Source: Nitrospirota bacterium (lineage in GTDB: Bacteria > Nitrospirota > CAKKRA01 > 9FT-COMBO-42-15). Taken from it: a DNA stretch of 11,798 nt. The translations under genes were made by a program, and so were the position numbers. This document shows, piece after piece, positions 5,855 to 11,798 of this stretch. The stretch covers positions 1 through 11,798 of the forward strand of contig JACRON010000096.1 in assembly GCA_016214425.1 (NCBI GenBank), given 5' to 3'. How positions within the stretch are numbered: the stretch's first letter is position 1; each line of letters starts with the position of its first letter. A model generated the notes under the pieces. That model saw only the letters and a program-made list of their open reading frames with translations. It had not been told where the DNA came from and ran no database searches.

Positions 5855-7537
5855 ATGGACTCGCATGTTTTTAAGAGGACAGAGTTTTTCCTGATTGCCC
5901 TGCTCACATTTTTCAGTTTTCTCATTCCCTTTACCCTAAGGGCAATTGATGATAACAGGCTGACATCATGGCTGTGGGCATTCAGCAGTGTTAATATAAC
6001 ATGGTTTTCTTTAATAATAATTTCAGGGATTATCCTTGCATATATACTTACAAGGGTCTCTTTTCCAAAGCTCAACCCCTCTGTATTTCTCTTTCTTCTT
6101 TCATTTATTTCAGTAATGCCCTTCTGGAAGCTGCCAGAGGTTATTGTGGATGCGTCGCGATATTTCACTCAGGCTAAACACCTTGAGGTTTATGGAATTG
6201 AGTACTTTCTCAGGGAATGGGGGAGGGATATTAATATATGGACTGATATGCCCATTATCCCTTTTCTTTACGGCCTGATATTTAAATTTTTCGGGGAATC
6301 AAGGGTCTATATTCAGGCATTCACAACACTCCTCTTCTCCATGACAGTTGTGCTCACATATAAAATAGGGAAGACATTATGGAATGAGACAGTGGGCATC
6401 TACGCAGGTGTGCTTCTGCTCGGCATTCCATATCTCTTTTCCCAGATACCCCTTATGCTTGTTGATGTGCCTGCAATGTTCTTCCTAACGCTTTCAATTT
6501 TTGCCTTTATAATGGCCCTTGAGCGCGGAGGGGCATGGATCCCCTTTTCTTCTGCTGCCCTCTTCATGGCCTTTTTCTCCAAATATTCAACATGGCTGAT
6601 GCTCTCTGTCCTGTTTGTCATATTTATAGTCTATAGCATTCAACATTCAAGTGAGTTGGAAGGGAACTATATTTATAGGGCTTCCATAATCGCATCAATT
6701 ACAGGCTTATTGATAGGGATTTTTTTCCTCTATAAGTTTGAGGTATTTTCAGAACAGATAAGGCTTTTAATTGCCTATCAAAAGCCGGGTCTTAAGCGAT
6801 GGGAAGAGAGTTTTATTTCTACCTTTTTCTTCCAGATGCATCCCTTTATCGCTGCTTCTGCAATATATTCAGCCTATGCTGCCTTTAAGAGAAGAGATAT
6901 TAAGTATGCGATTATAAGCTATCTGATAATACTTATAATTTTGCTCCAGATAAAAAGAATACGATACATTATAATGGTATTTCCGATGCTAACATTGATG
7001 GCCTCCTATGGGCTGCAGGAAATCAGAGATAAAGATGTGAGGAGATTCATTGCTTCATGCATCGTAATCTGCTCACTGGCTATAGGGATGTTTGCATATC
7101 TGCCGTTTCTGCAGAAGACAAGCGCTATGAATCTGAAGTATGCAGGCGAGTTTCTTGACTCCATTGATAGAGAAAATATAGAGGTCTTTACCATACCCCA
7201 GAGAGAAAATCTGGTGAACCACGCAGTCTCTGTGCCCATCATTGATTTGTTTACAAAAAAGAAAATTATCTATTATTATGACACAGGTTTTTTACCTCCG
7301 CCAGAAGATCTTGAAAGGTCGCCATTGAGGTTTACATGGGAATACAGGAATCCAGAATACTATACTGCCAAAAATAAAGATTCAAAAAGGGCATTGCTTG
7401 TAATAACAGATGACTTAGAGCAGAGGCTTCCTGCTCATATTGAGCAGAAGATAGAGGGCTACGGCAAATCTAAGGTATTTAAGACATGGGAAGGTGTGTT
7501 CAGCTATAAGACATCTGTGGCGGTATATTACAATTGA
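5855..7537 (+). CDS. GT39/ArnT-type membrane glycosyltransferase
   Basis: A 560-residue polytopic membrane protein with about ten to twelve hydrophobic helices in its first 415 residues and a soluble C-terminal part of about 145 residues. The acidic residue D99 in the first large loop (VIVDASRYFTQAKHL) and the later LMLVDVPAMFF segment match the PMT_2/ArnT-like GT39 layout, in which an Asp near the first periplasmic loop is catalytic. These enzymes move a sugar from a polyprenyl-phosphate donor to a lipid or protein on the outer face of the membrane; the acceptor here is unknown. The start has no good ribosome binding site, but a TATAAT box directly precedes it. It is flanked by sulfur genes without an obvious functional link, and its stop codon abuts the ribosome binding site of the next small gene. 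Confidence 0.75.
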   Translation: MDSHVFKRTEFFLIALLTFFSFLIPFTLRAIDDNRLTSWLWAFSSVNITWFSLIIISGIILAYILTRVSFPKLNPSVFLFLLSFISVMPFWKLPEVIVDASRYFTQAKHLEVYGIEYFLREWGRDINIWTDMPIIPFLYGLIFKFFGESRVYIQAFTTLLFSMTVVLTYKIGKTLWNETVGIYAGVLLLGIPYLFSQIPLMLVDVPAMFFLTLSIFAFIMALERGGAWIPFSSAALFMAFFSKYSTWLMLSVLFVIFIVYSIQHSSELEGNYIYRASIIASITGLLIGIFFLYKFEVFSEQIRLLIAYQKPGLKRWEESFISTFFFQMHPFIAASAIYSAYAAFKRRDIKYAIISYLIILIILLQIKRIRYIIMVFPMLTLMASYGLQEIRDKDVRRFIASCIVICSLAIGMFAYLPFLQKTSAMNLKYAGEFLDSIDRENIEVFTIPQRENLVNHAVSVPIIDLFTKKKIIYYYDTGFLPPPEDLERSPLRFTWEYRNPEYYTAKNKDSKRALLVITDDLEQRLPAHIEQKIEGYGKSKVFKTWEGVFSYKTSVAVYYN

Positions 7538-7547
7538 GGTGGAATTT

Positions 7548-7757
7548 GTGAAGGAGGATAAGATTATAAAGGCATCTACCAGACTGAAGGATATTTTAAT
7601 GAATTTCCCTGAACTTACGGACTATCTTCTAAAAATGGGCATCTGCGGCTGCGGGGATGAAGACCTTAACCTGACTGTTGCGGAGATGGCAGATGCGAAG
7701 GGTATTGATTTGAATAAGCTTCTTGAAGAGGTGAATAGAAGGATAAAGGGGGCTTGA
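7548..7757 (+). CDS. DUF1858-type small cysteine protein
   Basis: A 69-residue protein starting at GTG 7548, chosen because GAGGTGG (7536-7542) is correctly spaced. An ATG at 7494 in the same frame lies inside the glycosyltransferase gene without a ribosome binding site. The sequence follows the DUF1858 pattern: a leading strand IIKASTRLKDIL, then NFPELTDYLLKMGICGCG, and a closing helix MADAKGIDLNKLLEEVNRRI. The two cysteines C33 and C35 sit in the loop where family members usually carry a C-x-x-C or related motif. DUF1858 domains occur alone or fused to redox proteins, and their biochemical role is not established; cysteine redox or sulfur binding is a guess. It overlaps translation signals of the upstream gene, so the two are probably co-transcribed. 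Confidence 0.75.
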   Translation: MKEDKIIKASTRLKDILMNFPELTDYLLKMGICGCGDEDLNLTVAEMADAKGIDLNKLLEEVNRRIKGA

Positions 7758-7787
7758 CTTTTTAAAAGACTTATTATAAAGTATAAT
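7754..7787 (+). promoter_or_regulatory. Candidate promoter for the transporter operon
   Basis: TTGACT (7754-7759) overlaps the stop codon of the DUF1858-type gene. Possible -10 boxes are TATAAA (7775-7780, spacer 15) and TATAAT (7782-7787, spacer 22); neither spacing is ideal. A second candidate, TTGATA (7967-7972) with TATAAA (7992-7997), lies closer to the gene. Either would serve the transporter, tusA and the genes behind it. Confidence 0.4.
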
Positions 7788-7865
7788 GAATTTATGAAGT
7801 TAATAATATCCTATCAAAATTAAATTAACATGAGAGACTCTTGCAAACGGTTTCCTTAACTGAGA

Positions 7866-7961
7866 GCTTCTGGGGGGGGGCATTCAGAATCTATTAATTC
7901 CAGTTCAAAAACCATGACAGAAGCATTTGAAGCCTGCCCCCTGCATGTATTAAGCAGGGGG
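7866..7961 (+). promoter_or_regulatory. Potentially switching leader upstream of the transporter
   Basis: This part of the 266-base gap contains GCTTCTG (7866-7872) complementary to CAGAAGC (7918-7924), a run of nine G (7872-7880), and a hairpin CCCCCTGC/GCAGGGGG (7937-7944 with 7954-7961, 9-base loop). GGGGGC at 7876-7881 could instead pair with GCCCCC at 7936-7941, which would break the hairpin, so two exclusive folds are possible. A T-run occurs at 7975-7980, too far from the hairpin for a classical terminator. No known riboswitch class was recognised. Confidence 0.35.
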
Positions 7962-8023
7962 GAGATTTGATAAGTTTTTTGTATTCTTACTTATAAATTC
8001 ATTAGTAAAAGGAGGTAATAAGG

Positions 8024-9460
8024 ATGGAAGTGAAGATGGAAGCATGGGAGCAAAAGAACAAAAAAAGGATGTTTGGAGTAGTGGGATTCCTTTCTCTGGC
8101 CACCGTAGTGACATATCTTATGAATGACTACTATGTCTATATCGCGGCCTACGTATGGTTTGGGGTTGTCTACGGGATGTGCCTGCAGTATGGAAGGTTT
8201 TGCTTTTCATCGGCATTTAGAGACCTTTTCGCAGTAGGGGTTCCGAGGATGGTTGTGGGCATCATGATAGCCATGATATTCTTTGCTTTTGTTTCATCTT
8301 TTGTAACTGCAACAAATATGAGCACCTTCCACGCGGCGCCGGTCGGGTATTTTATGATTATAGCGGGATTTATCTTCGGAGTCGGAATGGTCTTTGCCGG
8401 CGGCTGCGCATCAGGTTCTCTGTACAAAACAGGAGAGGGCAGCGGCGCTGCCATGCTTGTTCTTTTATCAATTAGTATTACTCAGTCAGTCTTTGTGGCT
8501 ATTCGCGGCAACTGGGTTAACAAACTTGTCCCGCAATCCTGGCATGATTCAGCCGTATCAAAGGGGCTGCCTGCAGTTATAAAAGTCGGTGATGGCTGGA
8601 TGGACCAATACCTTGCCGGCTATGTCTGGAATCATCCTAATATAACATTTGCCAGGATGTTTGGGTTTCCTGATGAGTCTGTCTTTGGTGCTTTCGTATT
8701 GAACACGTTTGTGGGTGTTATATTACCGGCTGCACTCGTACTCGTGTGGGTTTATCTCGTGTGGGTGAGGAAAGGCTTTTTGAAAAAGAGGATGGCAGCA
8801 GGGCAAGGGACAGGCTTCGGGGCCAATCTTGCAGGATACTGGAGCATGATAACAGCTTCAAAGAGAACAGCTCTCGCAGGTTTAGTCCTTGGTATTGCAG
8901 CCGGGTTTCACATGTTCGTTATGAAGGGTTTGCAGGTCAAGTTTGGGGTTCAAAATTTTGGCGAGCTTATGCAAAGAATGGGCCATACCTTTGGTTTAAC
9001 TGTAAATGGAACGGTTTTTGACCCTGGATATTGGTATGTGACTACTCAGGAAGCTCAATGGATAGGTTGGATAACACAAAAAATCGGCATTGAAAATATG
9101 GATAATATATTTTTTGGACTCACCAACGGTATTCCAAATCCACTTTTTAACCCTGCTGACTGGATGACAATTGGCCTTCTCGCCGGCGCTATGATTATGG
9201 CGCTTGCACACAATGAATTCAAGTGGAAGAAGCCGACAATGGAACTTGCTTTTTGGGCAATACTGGGAGGGTTTTTTATGGGCATAGGCTCAAGGCTTGC
9301 CCTCGGCTGCAATGTGGGCGCTTTTTTCATAAGGGTTTCAAATGGCAACCCGTCTGGATGGTTATTTGGTATCGGCATGGTAGGCGGAGCCTTTTTAGGT
9401 GTTAAGATCTTCAACTGGTACACTGAAAGAAAAATGGCAAAAGAGATGGAGGCGTTTTGA
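8024..9460 (+). CDS. YeeE/YedE (TsuA-like) sulfur-compound transporter
   Basis: A 478-residue inner-membrane protein with about ten or more helices. The three hallmark cysteine positions of the YeeE/YedE family are present: C60 in YGRFCFSSAFRD, C128 in AGGCASGSLYKTGEG and C429 in LALGCNVGAFF, matching the cysteines that pass thiosulfate through TsuA. An extra C53 lies in the first motif. The family imports thiosulfate or possibly other sulfur or selenium compounds. Compared with compact members, there is a long hydrophilic insertion (about 162-218) and another around 305-370. AGGAGGT (8010-8016) before ATG 8024 is a strong ribosome binding site. The tusA-like gene follows 45 bases downstream, the usual YeeE-TusA pairing, in which TusA helps drain incoming sulfur into the cytoplasm. 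Confidence 0.9.
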   Translation: MEVKMEAWEQKNKKRMFGVVGFLSLATVVTYLMNDYYVYIAAYVWFGVVYGMCLQYGRFCFSSAFRDLFAVGVPRMVVGIMIAMIFFAFVSSFVTATNMSTFHAAPVGYFMIIAGFIFGVGMVFAGGCASGSLYKTGEGSGAAMLVLLSISITQSVFVAIRGNWVNKLVPQSWHDSAVSKGLPAVIKVGDGWMDQYLAGYVWNHPNITFARMFGFPDESVFGAFVLNTFVGVILPAALVLVWVYLVWVRKGFLKKRMAAGQGTGFGANLAGYWSMITASKRTALAGLVLGIAAGFHMFVMKGLQVKFGVQNFGELMQRMGHTFGLTVNGTVFDPGYWYVTTQEAQWIGWITQKIGIENMDNIFFGLTNGIPNPLFNPADWMTIGLLAGAMIMALAHNEFKWKKPTMELAFWAILGGFFMGIGSRLALGCNVGAFFIRVSNGNPSGWLFGIGMVGGAFLGVKIFNWYTERKMAKEMEAF

Positions 9461-9487
9461 AAATTCAAAATTCAAAATTCAAAATTA
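9460..9487. repeat. 7-bp tandem repeat between transporter and tusA genes
   Basis: AAAATTC occurs three times in a row (9460-9480), followed by AAAATTA (9481-9487). The array begins at the last base of the transporter stop codon and ends at the ribosome binding site of the tusA-like gene. Changes in copy number would alter the distance between the two genes without affecting either coding frame. Confidence 0.85.
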
Positions 9488-9505
9488 AGGAGGAAGCATA
9501 AAGTT

Positions 9506-9757
9506 ATGGCTATGAAATTTGAGAAAAAAGGCGAAGGACTTTACTACTTGGATGTTCTGGGATATGTCTGTCCCCATCCACAGATTTACGCAAAGAAGGC
9601 GCTTGAAAAGATAGCGAAAGGCGATGTTCTTGAGATGGTATTTGACAATCCATCTTCAGCAGAATCTGTTGGTGCAATGTGCGAGGCAAACGGTATTGAG
9701 ATTATTGAAAAGAAGAAGGAAGGCTCCACTTTTGTGTGGAAGATTAAAAAGCCCTAA
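9506..9757 (+). CDS. tusA: TusA-like sulfur carrier protein
   Basis: An 83-residue TusA/SirA-family protein. The hallmark CPxP motif is seen as C22-P-H-P, following the DVLGYV strand, and the family helix (IYAKKALEKIAKGDVLEM) comes next. C22 would carry the persulfide sulfur. A second cysteine, C59, lies in VGAMCEANG. In sulfur oxidisers and transporter-linked copies, TusA receives sulfur from rhodanese or YeeE and passes it to DsrE-type proteins. The ribosome binding site AAGGAGG (9487-9493) is about 12 bases before the ATG, slightly further than usual, and the AAAATT repeat lies directly in front of it. The gene symbol reflects family membership; a specific role in tRNA thiolation is less likely in this context than sulfur relay. 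Confidence 0.88.
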   Translation: MAMKFEKKGEGLYYLDVLGYVCPHPQIYAKKALEKIAKGDVLEMVFDNPSSAESVGAMCEANGIEIIEKKKEGSTFVWKIKKP

Positions 9758-9783
9758 TCTATTTTTTAAAGGAGGAAATAAAG

Positions 9784-9993
9784 ATGAAAAACAGTCTCTG
9801 GATAGTGATTGTTGTTGCGGCGTTTTTTTTAGGGTTTGTGGTGGGCTACAGTCAAAAACATGAGATGAAAGCAGGAGTTGGCGCTGGAGCGCCGGCAGCA
9901 GGCGGCTATGGAGCGCCGCCAGCAGGAGGATATGGAGCGCCGTCAGGGGGATACGGGGCGCCCAAAGCGCCGTCTGGCGGTTACGGCAGATAA
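9784..9993 (+). CDS. Small membrane protein with GGYGAP-repeat tail
   Basis: A 69-residue protein of unknown function. Residues 4-21 form one hydrophobic helix (WIVIVVAAFFLGFVVGY), followed by a short charged segment and a low-complexity tail containing three GGYGAP copies and a final GGYGR. The helix has no clear signal-peptidase site, so it is probably membrane-anchored with the Gly/Tyr/Pro-rich tail exposed. The start follows AAAGGAGGAA (9768-9777). It sits between the tusA-like gene and a UspA-like gene, close enough to be in the same transcript. I do not recognise a family. The tail composition resembles flexible, self-associating or surface-binding segments, but no function can be assigned. 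The repeat-rich DNA is more GC-rich than its surroundings. Confidence 0.72.
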   Translation: MKNSLWIVIVVAAFFLGFVVGYSQKHEMKAGVGAGAPAAGGYGAPPAGGYGAPSGGYGAPKAPSGGYGR

Positions 9994-10031
9994 GATAGTC
10001 TGTTAAATCTAACCCATATTGGAGATGTAAG

Positions 10032-10493
10032 ATGAATAAAGTGCTTATTGCAGTAGATAGTTCTAAGGGAAGCAGGGCATGTATTAAAACATTTATCCGA
10101 TTATTTTCAGGCGCTCCTGCCAAAACCGTGATTTTAGCAAATGTGCAGCAGTTTGGCGGGTCAACAATGATACATGACAGAATCAGCGACGCAGAGATGC
10201 TTACACTGGAAGAGGAGCTGGAAAAATCAGGGGCTAAAAAGGAGATGGACAGGAAATCAAACGCTATCCTAAAATCTCATAAAAAGACCCTTGAAAGGAG
10301 CGGGATAAAGAGAATAAAGACTGTTATAAGGGAAGGACATGTGGCAGAAGAGATATTAAAAACTATTGAAAAAGAAAAGGCAGATCTGATAATTATTGGC
10401 GCTACCCGGACATTGGCCCAGAAACTTATAATGGGGGATGTTACCGGAGAGGTAGCCAAGAAAGCAAAGATTCCTGTAATGTTAGTCCGATAG
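10032..10493 (+). CDS. UspA-family universal stress protein
   Basis: A 153-residue cytoplasmic protein with the Usp fold: the first strand KVLIAVDSSKGSRAC, a central helical region, the ADLIIIGATR strand and the C-terminal VAKKAKIPVMLVR strand. In ATP-binding Usp proteins the loop after the fourth strand reads G-2x-G-9x-G-[ST]; here it is GATRTLAQKLIMGDVT, so the second glycine is replaced by R and the final G-[ST] is G-D. ATP binding is therefore doubtful. A GGAG at 10021-10024 gives a weak but well placed ribosome binding site before the ATG. It is the last gene before a strong terminator and probably belongs to the transporter/tusA transcript, perhaps as a stress-linked regulator of that unit (inference). 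Confidence 0.82.
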   Translation: MNKVLIAVDSSKGSRACIKTFIRLFSGAPAKTVILANVQQFGGSTMIHDRISDAEMLTLEEELEKSGAKKEMDRKSNAILKSHKKTLERSGIKRIKTVIREGHVAEEILKTIEKEKADLIIIGATRTLAQKLIMGDVTGEVAKKAKIPVMLVR

Positions 10494-10524
10494 AAGTTAT
10501 AAATTTTTGCTAAACTATTTGTTT

Positions 10525-10552
10525 CCCTGCGCATTGTCGCAGGGTTTTTTTT
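10525..10552 (+). terminator. Intrinsic terminator after the UspA-like gene
   Basis: CCCTGCG (10525-10531) and CGCAGGG (10538-10544) form a 7-bp GC-rich stem with a 6-base loop, followed at once by eight T. This is a textbook Rho-independent terminator and ends the transporter transcript. Confidence 0.93.
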
Positions 10553-10565
10553 CGGTGGCAACGAT

Positions 10566-11798
10566 TTGAAAAATGGGAAAAAGGACATCATTGTATTAGG
10601 CGGCGGCCCTACCGGACTGTCTGCAGGCTCTGTTTTAACAAGGGCTGGATTTAAGGTCAAGGTATTTGAAGGCGATTCAGCAGTGGGAGGCCTCTCAAAG
10701 ACCGTTGTTCACGACGGGTTCAGATTTGATCTTGGCGGACACAGATTTTTTACAAAGGATGAATCTGTAAATAAATTTGTGAATGACCTTATGGACGGCG
10801 AGCTGATATCTGTTCCCCGTAAGAGCAAAATATATATGCGCAATAGATATTTTGACTATCCACTTAAGCCTCTAAACGCAATGTTTGGCATGGGGTTATT
10901 CACTACATTGAAGATATTATCTAATTATGCCACTGAAAGGCTTAAAGGACTAATAAAGAAACCGTACAACATCTCTCTTGAAGACTGGGTGGTAAGCAAT
11001 TTTGGCCGCACAATGTTCAATATCTATTTTAAGGAGTATAGCGAAAAGGTATGGGGCATTGAATGCAGCAAGATAAGCGCAGAAATGGCAGCACAGCGAA
11101 TAAGGGGGCTTTCCCTATCAAAGGCTGTTAAAAATGCATTCTTTAAATTCAGCGGCGAGGATATACCTACACTCGCAGACAGATTTTTATATCCGAAGAT
11201 GGGCATCGGCCGCATTTCTGAAAGGCTGACTGAAGAAATTGAAAAACATAACGATGTCTTTGTTGATGCGAACGTTGAGCGCATTAATCACTCCAATTTT
11301 GAGATAGAGAGCATTTTGGTAAAGAATCATAAATGCTCAAGCGTAATAAAAGGGAGTCAATTCATATCCAGCATACCATTGACAAGGTTTATAAAAGCGC
11401 TCCGTCCCTCACCTCCGGATGATATTCTAACTGCTGCGTCAAGGCTCAGATTCAGGGATATTGTCGTGGTTGCAGTAATGATTAACAAAAGAAGGGTTAC
11501 AGACCAGACATGGATTTACCTCCCTGAAATGGGGATACCATTTGGCAGGATGCATGAACCAACAAACTGGAGCGAGGCAATGGCGCCTGAGGGCAAGACG
11601 ATTCTTGTGATGGAGTTTTTCAGCTTTATAAACGACTGGATATGGAATGAGAGCGATGAGAAAATTACTGATATTACTGTTGAAAACATGGAGCGGATTG
11701 GATTCATTAAGAGGCATGAGGTGATGGACAGCGTTGTGGTGAGGGCGCAAAAGGCATATCCGCTCTTTGAAGTAGGATATGCTGAGCTGTGCAATAAG
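10566..11798 (+). CDS. FAD-dependent amine-oxidase/UGM-like oxidoreductase, 3' end outside window
   Basis: A frame open from before 10566 to the right edge with no stop, giving 411 visible residues. Near the start is a dinucleotide-binding segment, KDIIVLGGGPTGLSAGSVL, with the acidic end of the second strand (VKVFEGD), then the typical GGL and RFDLGGHRFF segments. This matches the FAD-binding protoporphyrinogen-oxidase/UDP-galactopyranose-mutase-like oxidoreductases. The substrate is unknown; in many genomes such proteins accompany sugar or isoprenoid pathways. TTG at 10566 is proposed as start because GGTGG (10554-10558) is suitably spaced and the only nearby ATG (10573) is in another frame that stops at once. 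It begins just 14 bases after the terminator, with no promoter seen; transcription could start within or near the terminator. Confidence 0.8.
   Translation, partial: MKNGKKDIIVLGGGPTGLSAGSVLTRAGFKVKVFEGDSAVGGLSKTVVHDGFRFDLGGHRFFTKDESVNKFVNDLMDGELISVPRKSKIYMRNRYFDYPLKPLNAMFGMGLFTTLKILSNYATERLKGLIKKPYNISLEDWVVSNFGRTMFNIYFKEYSEKVWGIECSKISAEMAAQRIRGLSLSKAVKNAFFKFSGEDIPTLADRFLYPKMGIGRISERLTEEIEKHNDVFVDANVERINHSNFEIESILVKNHKCSSVIKGSQFISSIPLTRFIKALRPSPPDDILTAASRLRFRDIVVVAVMINKRRVTDQTWIYLPEMGIPFGRMHEPTNWSEAMAPEGKTILVMEFFSFINDWIWNESDEKITDITVENMERIGFIKRHEVMDSVVVRAQKAYPLFEVGYAELCNK

Noticed and set aside
7794..7970. Short open frames in the transporter leader, such as the ATG at 7913
   Set aside because: They are under 20 codons, lack ribosome binding sites and show no recognisable sequence.
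9656..10123. 155-residue open frame on the minus strand
   Set aside because: It lies antisense to the tusA-like, GGYGAP and UspA-like genes, has no ribosome binding site, and its leucine/proline-rich composition mirrors the repetitive codons of the + strand.
10573..10599. ATG as start of the FAD oxidoreductase
   Set aside because: This ATG is in a different frame, which stops after eight codons; the conserved nucleotide-binding segment is read from the frame containing TTG 10566.
11024..11794. Several minus-strand open frames near the right edge
   Set aside because: The + strand frame is open through this whole region and encodes a recognisable FAD oxidoreductase, so the minus-strand frames are shadows.
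1..11798. CRISPR array, tRNA, rRNA or transposase
   Set aside because: No regularly spaced repeats, cloverleaf patterns or transposase-like proteins were seen; the repeats present are palindromic or a single short tandem array.

Overview
The window reads as a bacterial chromosomal segment from an anaerobic or microaerobic sulfur-metabolising organism. All supported genes lie on the + strand. The AT-leaning composition, heavy AGG/AGA arginine use, strong AGGAGG ribosome binding sites and the mix of multiheme cytochromes, a NrfD-type membrane protein and sulfur-relay proteins fit a Nitrospirota (Thermodesulfovibrionia-like) or sulfate-reducing deltaproteobacterial lineage. That placement is an inference from gene content, not from a marker gene.

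Layout. Positions 2-823 hold the end of a short secretin-like protein that enters from the left with its signal peptide already under way. From 850 a sigma70-type promoter leads into a redox block: a periplasmic triheme c7-type cytochrome (934-1278), a membrane-anchored tetraheme cytochrome (1476-1973), a Tat-exported 4Fe-4S protein (1984-2514) and a NrfD/PsrC/DsrP-type quinone-interacting membrane protein (2621-3862). The iron-sulfur gene looks broken: the stretch that should carry its last cysteine group is missing, and the normal C-terminal tail survives in another frame at 2501-2617.

From 3992 follows a sulfur-handling block: a DsrE-like protein, a 55-residue DsrH/TusB-like protein, an exported two-domain rhodanese (4775-5740) closed by a strong terminator, a GT39-type membrane glycosyltransferase (5855-7537), a DUF1858-type small protein (7548-7757), a YeeE/YedE (TsuA-like) sulfur-compound transporter (8024-9460), a TusA-like sulfur carrier with a CPHP motif (9506-9757), a small membrane protein with a GGYGAP-repeat tail (9784-9993) and a UspA-like protein (10032-10493) closed by a second strong terminator. 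A FAD-dependent amine-oxidase-like oxidoreductase starts near 10566 and runs off the right edge.

How it may work together (inference). The exported rhodanese could generate or transfer sulfane sulfur in the periplasm. YeeE/YedE would carry thiosulfate or a related compound across the membrane, and TusA, DsrE and the DsrH-like protein would pass the sulfur on as persulfide inside the cell. The cytochrome/FeS/NrfD block would exchange electrons between the quinone pool and periplasmic cytochromes, but no molybdopterin or other catalytic subunit is present here.

Non-coding content is rich for so short a window: four candidate promoters, two clear intrinsic terminators, two nested palindromic elements of about 100 bp (1334-1434 and 4321-4414), a 7-bp tandem repeat between the transporter and tusA genes, and two potentially structured 5' leaders (before the rhodanese and the transporter). 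No rRNA, tRNA, CRISPR array or transposase was seen, and no gene-free stretch exceeds about 270 bases.
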